Assembly: GCF_028276765.1 (NCBI RefSeq)
Contig: NZ_JAPYVU010000006.1
Location: forward strand, 1 to 49,887
Direction of reading: 5' to 3'
Source of the DNA: Sulfurihydrogenibium sp.
GTDB lineage: Bacteria; Aquificota; Aquificia; Aquificales; Hydrogenothermaceae
Length of the DNA: 49,887 bases
The notes beneath the pieces were generated by a model. That model worked only from the letters and a program-made list of their open reading frames with translations, did no database searches and was not told where the DNA came from. Position 1 is the stretch's first letter. Each line of letters starts with the position of its first letter. The position numbers and the translations under genes were made by a program. Shown piece by piece: positions 8,843-16,932 of this stretch.

Positions 8843-9050
8843 ATATTTTAATGTTTTTTTTGAATAAAAAAAGAGTAGATTCTTTGTTATGTTCAGAATG
8901 ATGTTGTAATGCCGAGGAAGGAGAATTTTGCCCGGCTTTAGAAACGCACATCTTTCGCCTTTAACTTTCCTGTCTGTCATGTCATATAGAGGACGATGCC
9001 CTAAGGATTTCTGTTTTGGTTCTATAAAAATTCCCAATTTTTCACCTGAT
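8748..9050. repeat. Class A MITE-like repeat overlapping the 5' end of fliP
   Basis: The low-coordinate end (TGTGAGAAATTTAAAATATC, then ATGAGATT) matches the 'TACGTCGGGTAAGAATTTAAATA...ATATGAGATT' ends of other copies. The high-coordinate end (TCTATAAAAATTCCCAATTT, then TTCACCTGATAT) matches 'TCTATAAAAACCGCTAATTTCTCACC...GGTAT'. The inner arms (AGATTCTTTGTTATGTTCAG with AATGATG; GAGGACGATGCCCTAAGGAT) are diverged. At about 300 bp it is longer than the other copies and contains extra sequence. It runs into the fliP reading frame. Confidence 0.65.
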
Positions 9051-9076
9051 ATATCACAAGATTTTTATTTTTTAAT

Positions 9077-9355
9077 CTATTCTTTATGCTCAAGATTTTG
9101 AGCAATTTCTTTTTCGCTAATTTTTTCTATTTTACCATTTTGAAATGCAAGTAGAAATATTTTATTATTAAACTCGATTGTAACTAAGCCTATGTCCTTG
9201 GAAATAAATTTAACATCTCTGATTTTTATATCTTCTTGACCGGATTTGCTAAATGGTATTGAATATTTTTTAAGAAAAAATAAAAGCCCATATAGTGTTC
9301 CAATTACTATTAATAAAGATAGAATTAACTTAAAAATTATTGAAAAATCTATCAT
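9077..9355 (-). CDS. fliO: FliO-like flagellar export assembly protein
   Basis: A 92-residue protein with one N-terminal transmembrane helix (about 8-28) and a short cytoplasmic beta domain (about 38-80) of the type that ends 'GLVTIEFNNKIFLLAFQNGKI'. This matches the FliO layout; FliO helps FliP assemble. Sequence conservation in FliO is poor, so position carries weight: it lies between a FliN-like gene and fliP, the standard fliN-fliO-fliP order. Its start overlaps the stop of the FliN-like gene (9352-9355). Confidence 0.8.
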   Translation of the reverse strand: MIDFSIIFKLILSLLIVIGTLYGLLFFLKKYSIPFSKSGQEDIKIRDVKFISKDIGLVTIEFNNKIFLLAFQNGKIEKISEKEIAQNLEHKE

Positions 9356-9618
9356 TTCATTAAATCTACTAATCTTACCCCGTACTTTCCGTTTACATTA
9401 ACAAGTTCGCCAAACCCTGCTTTTTCATTTAAGAAATATATATTTACAAAATCTTCGATGTTCTTTTCAAAGTCTATAATATCACCTTCTTTTAAGTTAA
9501 GCAAAAATTCAAAATCCTTTTTTAATCTTGCTAATTCTATTACGATAGGTATTTTTATATATTTTATTAAGCTAATTTTTTTATATATTATCTCCTCTAC
9601 CTCCATATCCTCACGCAT
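9352..9618 (-). CDS. Short FliN-like SpoA-domain protein (C-ring)
   Basis: 88 residues made almost entirely of one SpoA (surface presentation of antigens) domain, the C-ring building block of FliN, FliM and FliY. Residues about 20-85 show the pattern 'IPIVIELARLKKDFEFLLNLKEG...NIYFLN.KAGFGELVNVNGKYGVRLVDL'. A GGAGG ribosome-binding site precedes the ATG. Its place between fliL and fliO is where fliN normally sits, yet a second, longer FliN is encoded beside fliM at 29727-30248. It could be a second C-ring subunit or the positional fliN with the other being FliY-like. The family is clear, the exact role is not. Confidence 0.8.
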   Translation of the reverse strand: MREDMEVEEIIYKKISLIKYIKIPIVIELARLKKDFEFLLNLKEGDIIDFEKNIEDFVNIYFLNEKAGFGELVNVNGKYGVRLVDLMK

Positions 9619-9633
9619 AATATATCCTCCAAC

Positions 9634-10140
9634 TTAGCTTGTTTGTATTATAAATTCTGTAAAGTAGACATTTTTAACTCCACCAAGGGGTAAAATAGCA
9701 TTTGTTCTTTTAATTATCTCTTCTTTAAGTTTTTCGATTCCTTCCGGTGATTTTAGTTCTTCGCTTGTTTTTGTGAATAATAGCGTATTAATTGCATCTT
9801 TTATCTGGGGCATCCTTTTTGTAGCCTCTTCCTTTACTTTCTCGTTCTGAACTTCCATAATTATAGTAACTTTTATATATCTATCCGCATCTTTATCAGC
9901 CAAGTTCGCTACAAAAGTTCCAACTTCTAACTCTACTCCTTGCTCTTCAGCTTTTTTTATTTCATTTGCAATTTTCTCCGGTGGCTTTTCTTTCTCTTCT
10001 TTAGCAAAGAAAGTGTTATATGCAAAAAAACCTCCACCACCCAATACTAATAATAAAATAGGGATTAATATTATGATTAACTTTTTCTTCCCGCCACCTT
10101 TTTCTTCCTGTTGCTCTTGATTTTCTTTTTCCTCAGCCAT
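9634..10140 (-). CDS. fliL: Flagellar basal body-associated protein FliL
   Basis: 168-residue single-pass inner-membrane protein that surrounds the stator in the periplasm and supports motor output. It has a charged cytoplasmic N-terminus with a Gly/Lys stretch, a transmembrane helix (about 24-44, LIIILIPILLLVLGGGGFFA), and a periplasmic domain with 'VGTFVANLADKDADRYIKVTIIMEV' and a C-terminal 'VYFTEFIIQ', all typical. The ATG at 10138-10140 is preferred over the GTG one codon upstream because it follows GAGAGGTAGGTG. It sits between flgE and the FliN-like gene. Confidence 0.93.
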   Translation of the reverse strand: MAEEKENQEQQEEKGGGKKKLIIILIPILLLVLGGGGFFAYNTFFAKEEKEKPPEKIANEIKKAEEQGVELEVGTFVANLADKDADRYIKVTIIMEVQNEKVKEEATKRMPQIKDAINTLLFTKTSEELKSPEGIEKLKEEIIKRTNAILPLGGVKNVYFTEFIIQTS

Positions 10141-10177
10141 CACCTACCTCTCTTGTGATATATAAAGTTTCATGATT

Positions 10178-11407
10178 TTATCTCTTGATATTCATTGCTT
10201 CTTGAAGTATTTGATCATCTGTAGTAATAACTCTTGCGTTAGCCTGGTACGCTCTTTGTGCTGTAATAAGGCTGATAAACTCTCTTGAAATGTCAACGTT
10301 CGAAAGTTCTAAGAATCCGCTTCTTACTTTACTCAAAATTCCTCCAAGTGTGATAGCCGGAGTAAATGTTTGAGTATTTGGTAAATATAAATTATTACCT
10401 TTTCTAACAAGCACTTCTTTATCTCTAAATGTCGCTACTGCAAGCCTTGCAATATTTTTAACATTTCCGTTTGAATACATACCTTTTATAGTGCCATCTT
10501 CAGCAACGGCAACTCCAAGCAAATCTCCTTTAGCAAAACCATCTTGCTTTGCATAGAATATAAAATCTGAAGCTACTTGTTTTATTTTAGAAACATCAAC
10601 AGTAATTGACTGTGGAGAGGCTGCTCCATTTGTTAAAGTTAAAGATAATGTAAATGGAGAACCTGATGTTAAATTTCCATCTGTATCAAATTGTAAAGTT
10701 GAATCTCCTACTTGTGTTGTTAAATCGTTATCCTTATACGCATAAACTTTCCAAGTGTTTGCACCTGTTTTTTGAAAATAGAAAGATAAAGTATGCGGAT
10801 TTCCAAGAGAATCATAAACAGTCATTGAATTTACATAATTGAATGTAGTTGAATCTGTTGGATTAAAAGTTGCAGATATAACATTTGACCTTGAGTCTAA
10901 ATTTGTTGGTTCAACAAGATATATTTTTGTTGTTATCGTTGGATTAATAGCATAAGGAACGTTTATTTTATCTAAAGCTCTTGCGATATTACCATTATCA
11001 TCAAGCATCCATCCTTGTAATTTCATTCCATCAACGTTCACTAAATCTCCGTTTGCATCCAATCTAAACTGCCCCGCCCTTGTATAATAAATAGTTCCTT
11101 GGTTGTCTTTAACCATAAAAAATCCTTCTCCATCTAATGCAAGGTCAGTTGGAGAGTTTGTATTCATAAAAGACCCTTGTGAAAAGTCTTTTGTAGTAAG
11201 GGTAATAAAAGATCCGCCGCCAATTTCTGTGTTTTTAGGCGTACTGTTAGCAAAAGTTGTTAAACTATGGGCGATTAAATCTTCAAAAGTAACTCTTTCT
11301 GATTTAAAACCAATCGTATTAACATTGGCAATATTGTCAGATATCACATTTAACCATTGCTGATTTCCGTTTAATCCGGTTATTGCTGTATAAAATGACT
11401 GTAGCAT
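10178..11407 (-). CDS. flgE: Flagellar hook protein FlgE
   Basis: Builds the curved hook outside the cell. At 409 residues it is of usual size. The N-terminal rod/hook motif is clear (SFYTAITGLNGNQQWLNVIS, then DNIANVNTIGFKSERVTFEDL, residues 4-44). The central hook-specific region follows, and the C-terminal coiled-coil region ends with 'EFISLITAQRAYQANARVI' and 'ILQEAMNIKR', which packs against the N-terminus. It follows flgD (hook cap) by 13 bases, as expected for a hook operon. There is no signal peptide; it is a type III export substrate. Confidence 0.96.
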   Translation of the reverse strand: MLQSFYTAITGLNGNQQWLNVISDNIANVNTIGFKSERVTFEDLIAHSLTTFANSTPKNTEIGGGSFITLTTKDFSQGSFMNTNSPTDLALDGEGFFMVKDNQGTIYYTRAGQFRLDANGDLVNVDGMKLQGWMLDDNGNIARALDKINVPYAINPTITTKIYLVEPTNLDSRSNVISATFNPTDSTTFNYVNSMTVYDSLGNPHTLSFYFQKTGANTWKVYAYKDNDLTTQVGDSTLQFDTDGNLTSGSPFTLSLTLTNGAASPQSITVDVSKIKQVASDFIFYAKQDGFAKGDLLGVAVAEDGTIKGMYSNGNVKNIARLAVATFRDKEVLVRKGNNLYLPNTQTFTPAITLGGILSKVRSGFLELSNVDISREFISLITAQRAYQANARVITTDDQILQEAMNIKR

Positions 11408-11420
11408 GGCTGTCCCTCCT

Positions 11421-12077
11421 TTACATGCTTATTTCTAATATTTTATCTAAGGACACATTGACATTATTAATTTTCGCACTTAAACTACCGTTATCTTTTA
11501 ATATACTATTTACAATTCCTGTTGAGTAAATAGTCACCTGGACATCATTTCCGGCAGAATCTTTTGCTGATACCAATACTTTATAATAACCATCCGTTAA
11601 ATTTTGATTTTCTATTGATAAAGGATATATAGTATTACCATTTAAATTTGTAAACTCTTTTTGTTCAACTATATTGCCGTTAGAATCTACCAATGAAACT
11701 TTAACGTTTTGTGCTGGAGCATTTAATTTAAACTCGATGCTTGATTGACCTTGTGATACATAAGTCTGATTTCCTTCATACTTAACTTTTTTTCCTATCA
11801 TTGAAGATGCGTTTACTATGCTGTTTGTAAATGTTGAAAGCGTATCTACTAATTTTTGTATACTGTCTAAAGATTCCATCTGCCTAAGTTTAACACTGTT
11901 GTCTATGAAATCCGAGATATCCTTGGCGTTCAATGGATCTTGCCACTTTAAGTCTGCAAGGAGTACTTTAAGAAAATCATTTTGACTCATCTTAGAGTTA
12001 TCATAATTAGCATCAACAATCTTTGGTTTATTGGACGTAGCTAAATCTGGAAACGTTGTTAATGAGGTGTCTATCAT
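11421..12077 (-). CDS. flgD: Flagellar hook cap protein FlgD
   Basis: 218-residue scaffold for hook polymerisation. The N-terminal export/cap region contains 'QNDFLKVLLADLKWQDPLNAKDISDFI' in the characteristic place (about 32-58). Beta-rich FlgD Ig/tudor-like domains follow, with 'VSLVDSNGNIVEQKEF' and 'DGYYKVLVSAKDSAGNDV'. The start overlaps the fliI stop (12074-12077, ATGA), and flgE follows. The usual fliK-flgD-flgE order is altered here: fliI is directly upstream and a FliK candidate lies elsewhere (18866-19966). Confidence 0.93.
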   Translation of the reverse strand: MIDTSLTTFPDLATSNKPKIVDANYDNSKMSQNDFLKVLLADLKWQDPLNAKDISDFIDNSVKLRQMESLDSIQKLVDTLSTFTNSIVNASSMIGKKVKYEGNQTYVSQGQSSIEFKLNAPAQNVKVSLVDSNGNIVEQKEFTNLNGNTIYPLSIENQNLTDGYYKVLVSAKDSAGNDVQVTIYSTGIVNSILKDNGSLSAKINNVNVSLDKILEISM

Positions 12078-13387
12078 CTTAATTCACCCCCTATATTTGT
12101 AAAATAGTTTAACACATTTTTTAAATCATCAATACTTTTTTTAAAATCAATCTTTTCGTTTATATCTTGTTTAATAAAATCTTCTATAATCGGATGCATT
12201 TTAATTGCTAAATCTACTTCCTTAGAAGACCCTTCTTTATAAAGTCCTAAATTTATCATATCTTCCATTTCTCTATACTTTGCCTCTAAGCTTATAATTT
12301 TTGATTGATATAACATTATTTCATCATCAACAAGCTGGGGCATTAATCTGCTTATACTTTTTAGAATATCAATAGCGGGATAAATTCTTTTATTTGCAAT
12401 TTGCCTTGATAATACAATATGACCATCTAAAAATGAAATAGCAGCATCTGCTATAGGGTCGTTTTGAATTTCATCACCTTCAACCAAAACTGTGTATATT
12501 CCTGTAATACTTCCTTTATTTTTAAAATTTCCGGCTTGCTCTATAATTCTTGGTAGAAGTGTAAACACTGATGGAGTGTATCCTTTGGTCGTTGGCGGTT
12601 CTCCTGCAGATAGTCCTATCTCTCTTTGTGCCATAGCTACTCTTGTTAAAGAGTCTAAAAGATAGAGCACATTCTTGCCAATGTCTGAAAAGTATCTCGC
12701 TATAGCAAGAGAAGTCATAACTGCTCTTATTTTTGCTAAAGGCGGCATGTCGGAAGTAGCTACAACAACCACAGATTTTTTTAATCCCTCTTCTTTTAGG
12801 CTATCTTCAATAAACTCTCTGACTTCTCTGCCTCTTTCGCCTATCAAAGCTATTATGTTTACATCACTTTTTGTGAACCTTGAGATCATTCCTAAGAGGG
12901 TACTTTTTCCAACACCTGCACCGGCGAGAATTCCCATTCTTTGCCCTTTTCCAACGGTAAACAAAGCGTTTACTGCTCTAACTCCTAAATCTAAGACTTC
13001 TGTAACTCTTTCTCTTTCCAAAGGATTTATAGCTTCAAGTTTAAGATAATAGCTATTAGAATAGTTAATTTTTTCTTTATTTAAAGGTCTTCCAAAAGGG
13101 TCTACAATAGCTCCAAGCAAATCCAAGCCTACAAATACAGACGGCTTTGTGTAGCAAACCTCTATAGGACTATTAACTTTTATGCCGTCCAAATTTTCAT
13201 AACTCATCAACAATGCTGTACCGTCTTTAAATCCAATTACCTCTGATTCTATAGATTTATCTATTATGCACTTGTCTCCAATGCTAACTTTTGGAATGAG
13301 TGCTTCTATAGTATTGCCTATAACTTTTTTTACTTTCCCAATGGCTTTATATTTCGGATAGTTTTTTAATCTCTCTTTTAATTTCAT
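12074..13387 (-). CDS. fliI: Flagellum-specific export ATPase FliI
   Basis: 437-residue hexameric ATPase that unloads and energises type III export substrates. The Walker A loop GAGVGKST is at 156-163, IALIGERGREVREFIEDSL follows, and the Walker B region reads VLYLLDSLTRVAMAQREIGL. The family motif GEPPTTKGYTPSVFTLLPRI is intact. Its start lies 41 bases inside the end of fliH, so the two are translationally coupled. No fliJ-like gene lies between fliI and flgD, where it often is. Confidence 0.97.
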   Translation of the reverse strand: MKLKERLKNYPKYKAIGKVKKVIGNTIEALIPKVSIGDKCIIDKSIESEVIGFKDGTALLMSYENLDGIKVNSPIEVCYTKPSVFVGLDLLGAIVDPFGRPLNKEKINYSNSYYLKLEAINPLERERVTEVLDLGVRAVNALFTVGKGQRMGILAGAGVGKSTLLGMISRFTKSDVNIIALIGERGREVREFIEDSLKEEGLKKSVVVVATSDMPPLAKIRAVMTSLAIARYFSDIGKNVLYLLDSLTRVAMAQREIGLSAGEPPTTKGYTPSVFTLLPRIIEQAGNFKNKGSITGIYTVLVEGDEIQNDPIADAAISFLDGHIVLSRQIANKRIYPAIDILKSISRLMPQLVDDEIMLYQSKIISLEAKYREMEDMINLGLYKEGSSKEVDLAIKMHPIIEDFIKQDINEKIDFKKSIDDLKNVLNYFTNIGGELR

Positions 13388-14024
13388 CTTTTACAATCTC
13401 TATCTTTTCCCTAAATTTATTTTCTATTTTTCCATTATCAAACTCAATAATAAAATCATTTCCTTTTAAATTTTCGTCTATTTCTAAAGATACACTAGAT
13501 AGAAATTTTTGCAACAATTCTAAATTTTGGTCTTTACTGATTTTAATTTTTAATACTTTAAATTCCCTTAGCTCTTCTAATATCTCATTTATTTTTTCAG
13601 CAACTTCCTTAGGGTCTTTTTCGTGAATGTACAGAAACTCTAAGATTTCTGCTATACTATCAGAGATTATTTCCGATATTTTTGCTAAATATATTTGATA
13701 ATGCTGTTTCAAGGCGTTTTGTATTTTCTCAATAGTATCTTCAGCTTGTTTAATTTCGGCGTTATATTTGTCGTTAAAGCTTGCTTCTATTTCTTTTATT
13801 TTTTGTTCCAACGCATTTTTATACTTTTCTTTTAAGGACTTTATAGCATCTTCAAAGCCTTTTTTATAAGCATTCTTCTTCTCTACTTCAATTTGTTTCA
13901 ATAATTGATTAATTTGATTTTTCAAAGCCTCAATTTCTTTCTCTAAATTATTGCCATTTTCTTTTTCTTCTAAATTTTCAGAAATATTTTTAAGCTGAGT
14001 AAAATCTGTTAAATTCAGCTTCAT
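13347..14024 (-). CDS. fliH: FliH-like regulator of the export ATPase
   Basis: 225 residues, Glu/Lys-rich, with a long coiled coil (about 15-105, for example KEIEALKNQINQLLKQIEVE and YKKGFEDAIKSLKEKYKNAL). The C-terminal alpha/beta domain resembles FliH/V-ATPase subunit E ('LKIKISKDQNLELLQ', 'IIEFDNGKIENKFREKIE'). FliH binds FliI and ties it to the C-ring. Sequence identity in this family is low. Position between fliF and fliI and overlaps at both ends (13347-13387 and 14021-14024) support the call. No fliG lies between fliF and fliH; it is at 31230. Confidence 0.88.
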   Translation of the reverse strand: MKLNLTDFTQLKNISENLEEKENGNNLEKEIEALKNQINQLLKQIEVEKKNAYKKGFEDAIKSLKEKYKNALEQKIKEIEASFNDKYNAEIKQAEDTIEKIQNALKQHYQIYLAKISEIISDSIAEILEFLYIHEKDPKEVAEKINEILEELREFKVLKIKISKDQNLELLQKFLSSVSLEIDENLKGNDFIIEFDNGKIENKFREKIEIVKDEIKREIKKLSEI

Positions 14025-15631
14025 TTTTTAGTATCTTCTTTAATCCATTTAGTTATGATATTTGCTATCATTTGAGGATTTTCTTCAGCTATTTCCAATA
14101 TTTTTAGATATTCAGGTAATTTTTCTATTTCAGACACTAAACCTTTTTCTTCTTCATATTTTTTTGCTAATGCTTCAGCAGCAACCCCGGCTAATTGTGT
14201 TGAAGGAACAGTGGTAGTAGTAACAATCTCTTCTTTTTTCTGTTTTTTCTTGATAAAAATGAATGCTAATAAGCCTAGTATAAGCAAAAGCAGTATTCCT
14301 GCAATTATATACATTATCAAGCTTTGTTGTTTAGGAGAGGCTTCTTCTTGCATAGAGACAGCCTCAAACGGAACGCTGATTACGGTAACTTGATCTCCTC
14401 TGTTTGGGTCAAATCCTATAGCACTTTTGATTAAATTTTCATAGGATTGCAATTCTTGCTGACTTCTTGGCTCAAATTGTTTTATTATATTGCCATCCTT
14501 ATCTTTAATTTCTTTATACTTTCCATCAATCATAACACCAACGCTTACTTTTTTAATAGTAAACAGTGGCTTTTGTGTTTCTATCATTGACTTAGAAACA
14601 TCGTAATTTGTTGTTATATCACTCTTCTCTTTTCTCTTTCCTCCACCGCCCATTATAGGCGTATTCATCACAGGGGGAACGTTTGTTGGTGTACCCGGCG
14701 GTGCGTTTATTGTTTGAGATTCTTCCGTTTCCGATTCTTTAATTTTTCTCTCGCTAACTACTGCTACTTTATCCGGGTCATAGATTTCATCTTTTTGATG
14801 AACTTTTCCCGTTTCAAGCTCTACGCTGGCTTTTACCACTACTCTCTCTGGACCTACTACCTTAGCAAGCATAGACTGAATATCTTTTTCAAGCTGTCTT
14901 TCCAATTTTCTTTTTAAATCAACAGTTTTGTCTCCGGATTCATTGGCAGATTCTTCGTCTATTAAATCAGAAAGAACTCTGCCTCTATTATCTACAACTG
15001 TTACATTTTCTGGTTTTAAGTTTGGTACAGCACGAGAAACTAAAAATACAATAGCTTTAATTTGCTCTTTTGTTAAGTCTTTGTCGGGCCAGAGTTTTAT
15101 AACTACAGATGCTTTTGCTTCGTCTTCTTGTCTGACAAAAATAGAATCCTTAGGAAGAGCTATGTTTACCTTTGCATCCATTACAGCGTCTAACTTTTTG
15201 ATCGTTCTTGTTAATTCTCCTTCTACTGCTCTTATATAATTAACGTTTTCCTGAAATTGTGTTGTTCCAAGCTTTGGCTCTTCAAAAATCTCAAACCCTA
15301 CAACTTTTCCGGAGGGTAATCCCTTTGCAGCCAACTTTAAACGAGCATCATAAACTTTATCTTTTGGAACCATGATTATAGTTCCATTGCCTTCTAATTT
15401 ATAAGGTATGTTTTCTTGCGATAAAGCAGTAAGAATATTACCAGCATCATCCGGAGCTAAACCTGAATATAAAACAGCATAATCTTCTTTATGTAAACTC
15501 TTTGTGAGCAGTATTGCTATAAGAATAATTAAAAATAATCCTACAAGACCACCAATAATGTATTTTTGCTTAGTTTTATCCTGAAATATTTCTTTTATCT
15601 TGTTTATTATTAATTCATTATTTATAGCCAA
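14021..15631 (-). CDS. fliF: Flagellar MS-ring protein FliF
   Basis: 536-residue inner-membrane ring protein that seeds the basal body. It has transmembrane helices near 25-45 and 440-460. Between them are the YscJ/FliF ring-building motifs: 'DYAVLYSGLAPDDAGNIL', 'KVYDARLKLAAKGLPSG' and 'FQENVNYIRAVEGELTRTI', then the second ring-building region with 'SVGVMIDGKY'. A Pro/Gly-rich insert (about 300-322) forms the expected disordered loop. The C-terminal cytoplasmic tail (about 490-536) would bind FliG. The start appears to be a TTG (15629-15631) just after fliE. Confidence 0.96.
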   Translation of the reverse strand: MAINNELIINKIKEIFQDKTKQKYIIGGLVGLFLIILIAILLTKSLHKEDYAVLYSGLAPDDAGNILTALSQENIPYKLEGNGTIIMVPKDKVYDARLKLAAKGLPSGKVVGFEIFEEPKLGTTQFQENVNYIRAVEGELTRTIKKLDAVMDAKVNIALPKDSIFVRQEDEAKASVVIKLWPDKDLTKEQIKAIVFLVSRAVPNLKPENVTVVDNRGRVLSDLIDEESANESGDKTVDLKRKLERQLEKDIQSMLAKVVGPERVVVKASVELETGKVHQKDEIYDPDKVAVVSERKIKESETEESQTINAPPGTPTNVPPVMNTPIMGGGGKRKEKSDITTNYDVSKSMIETQKPLFTIKKVSVGVMIDGKYKEIKDKDGNIIKQFEPRSQQELQSYENLIKSAIGFDPNRGDQVTVISVPFEAVSMQEEASPKQQSLIMYIIAGILLLLILGLLAFIFIKKKQKKEEIVTTTTVPSTQLAGVAAEALAKKYEEEKGLVSEIEKLPEYLKILEIAEENPQMIANIITKWIKEDTKK

Positions 15632-15645
15632 GAGCCTTTACTCCA

Positions 15646-15933
15646 TTAGACTTGCATTCTCATAATTTCTTGATAACTTTCTAAAGCTTTATTTCTGATT
15701 TCTGTTAAAAGTCTAAATGAAATATCAGCTTTTTCTATCTGATACATCGCATCTTGAATGTTTTGGATTTTACCAAGTGCTAAGTCTTGCTCTATATTTT
15801 TAGCATTAATCAAATCATTGTTAACATCTTTTATAAAGTTTTTAAGCAAATCTGAAAAAGATGTTTTACTTTCTTCTTCTTTTTTTTCTACATCTAACTT
15901 TAGTGGTAATCCATCTATTCCTTCAATTCTCAT
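15646..15933 (-). CDS. fliE: Flagellar hook-basal body protein FliE
   Basis: 95-residue protein that joins the MS-ring to the rod and is an early export substrate. The C-terminal half is the conserved FliE region: 'NIQDAMYQIEKADISFRLLTEIRNKALESYQEIMRMQV'. A GGAGG ribosome-binding site lies 5 bases before the ATG. It is the first gene after a class A repeat, with a TATAAT-like hexamer at the repeat junction (15967-15972) facing it. fliF follows 14 bases downstream. Confidence 0.95.
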   Translation of the reverse strand: MRIEGIDGLPLKLDVEKKEEESKTSFSDLLKNFIKDVNNDLINAKNIEQDLALGKIQNIQDAMYQIEKADISFRLLTEIRNKALESYQEIMRMQV

Positions 15934-15966
15934 ACCAGTCCTCCGTTACTTTATTTTTATACTCTA

Positions 15967-15972
15967 ATTATA
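15967..15972 (-). promoter_or_regulatory. Possible -10 box created at a repeat end, upstream of fliE
   Basis: TATAAT on the minus strand, formed by the last bases of the class A repeat (GTA) and the flank. A start site about 7 bases downstream would leave a 25-30 base leader before fliE. No good -35 hexamer lies 16-18 bases upstream, so this is suggestive only. Confidence 0.3.
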
Positions 15973-16134
15973 CGTCGGGTAAGAATTTAAATAAAAATAT
16001 GAGATTCTTCGCTTTGCTCAGAATGACAAAGTGATCATTAACATGCTTTCACTTTCTATGTCATTCTGAGGACTTTAATCCGAAGAATCTCATTTTTAAA
16101 TTCTATAAAAACCGCTAATTTCTCACCCAAGGTA
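15971..16134. repeat. Class A MITE-like repeat between flgC and fliE
   Basis: A nearly complete copy of about 164 bp. Its ends are TACGTCGGGTAAGAATTT and CTAATTTCTCACCCAAGGTA (inverted). The inner arms GAGATTCTTCGCTTTGCTCA...GAATGAC and GTCATTCTGAGGACTTTAAT...CCGAAGAATCTC are also inverted, so either strand could fold into a long imperfect hairpin. A 13-base direct repeat, ATACTCTAATTAT, lies on both sides (15959-15971 and 16143-16155). Confidence 0.75.
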
Positions 16135-16140
16135 TTACTT

Positions 16141-16551
16141 TCATACTCTAATTATTTCCAAGCTTTTTATTAATAAATCTTTATGTGTATTGAATGCCGT
16201 TAAATTTGCTTCATAGGTTCTCATCGCAGTTATCATATCAACCATTTCTCTAATTGGGTCAACGTTTGGAAGTCTAACATAGCCATCTGGTCCGGCATCA
16301 GGATTGTTTGGGTCAAATTTTAATTTAAACGGTGATGGGTCTTCTTGAATATCTTTAACTCTAACTTTATAAACAGGAATTTGAGATTGAGCATCTAAAA
16401 CTGCTTCAAAAACCGGCACCTTTCTTCTATAAGGTTGTCCATTTTCAGTATGGGTAGAATTTACATTTGCAAGGTTGCTTGCAGCTAAATCTATTCTAAC
16501 TCTCTCGGCTTGCATACCGGATACAGATATTTCAAGTCCTTTAAAAAGCAT
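16141..16551 (-). CDS. flgC: Flagellar proximal rod protein FlgC
   Basis: 136-residue rod subunit. The N-terminus 'LEISVSGMQAERVRIDLAAS' followed by NLANVNST and the C-terminus 'DMITAMRTYEANLTAFNTHK' are diagnostic of FlgC, as is the internal 'GYVRLPNVDPIREMVDMI'. It follows flgB by 12 bases. Its stop lies 7 bases from the class A repeat that separates it from fliE, breaking the common flgB-flgC-fliE run. Confidence 0.96.
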   Translation of the reverse strand: MLFKGLEISVSGMQAERVRIDLAASNLANVNSTHTENGQPYRRKVPVFEAVLDAQSQIPVYKVRVKDIQEDPSPFKLKFDPNNPDAGPDGYVRLPNVDPIREMVDMITAMRTYEANLTAFNTHKDLLIKSLEIIRV

Positions 16552-16563
16552 TTTTTACTCCTC

Positions 16564-16932
16564 CTATTTTCCTGATATAGCTAATTTCATCTTTGATAGT
16601 TCTTTTTTCATAACTTCAACAAGAGATTTATACATTATTGAGCTTTCTGCAAGCTTAGCCATTTCTTCTTCGACATTGACTTTATTTTGGTCATATCCTG
16701 TAATGATACCGTTTTGGTAAGGCTTAATTTTTATAAAATTTTTAGTTTCTGGCTGAATATGTCTTTCATCTGTTGTTTTTAAAACTATTTGATTATCCAA
16801 AACTTCTTCAAAGGTTAAATCTACTGGTTTATAAAAAGGAGTATTTGCATTGGCTATGTTTCCCTGGATGACTTTAGTCCTTTCGAAATAGAAAGATGAC
16901 ATAATGTTAATTTTATCCAACTCATCAAACAT
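16564..16932 (-). CDS. flgB: Flagellar proximal rod protein FlgB
   Basis: 122-residue rod subunit adjoining FliE. It shows the family pattern 'RTKVIQGNIANANTPFYKPV' followed by DLTFEEVL near the N-terminus and a C-terminal helix with 'VNVEEEMAKLAESSIMYKSL', as in FlgB. The start touches the stop of the upstream TPR gene (shared base 16932), so expression is coupled to it. flgC follows. Confidence 0.95.
   Translation of the reverse strand: MFDELDKINIMSSFYFERTKVIQGNIANANTPFYKPVDLTFEEVLDNQIVLKTTDERHIQPETKNFIKIKPYQNGIITGYDQNKVNVEEEMAKLAESSIMYKSLVEVMKKELSKMKLAISGK

Noticed and set aside
9035-9037. TTG as the true start of fliP (337 residues)
   Set aside because: The added 96 residues are repeat-derived and would precede the signal-like segment. 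I keep it as a possibility but not as the annotated start.
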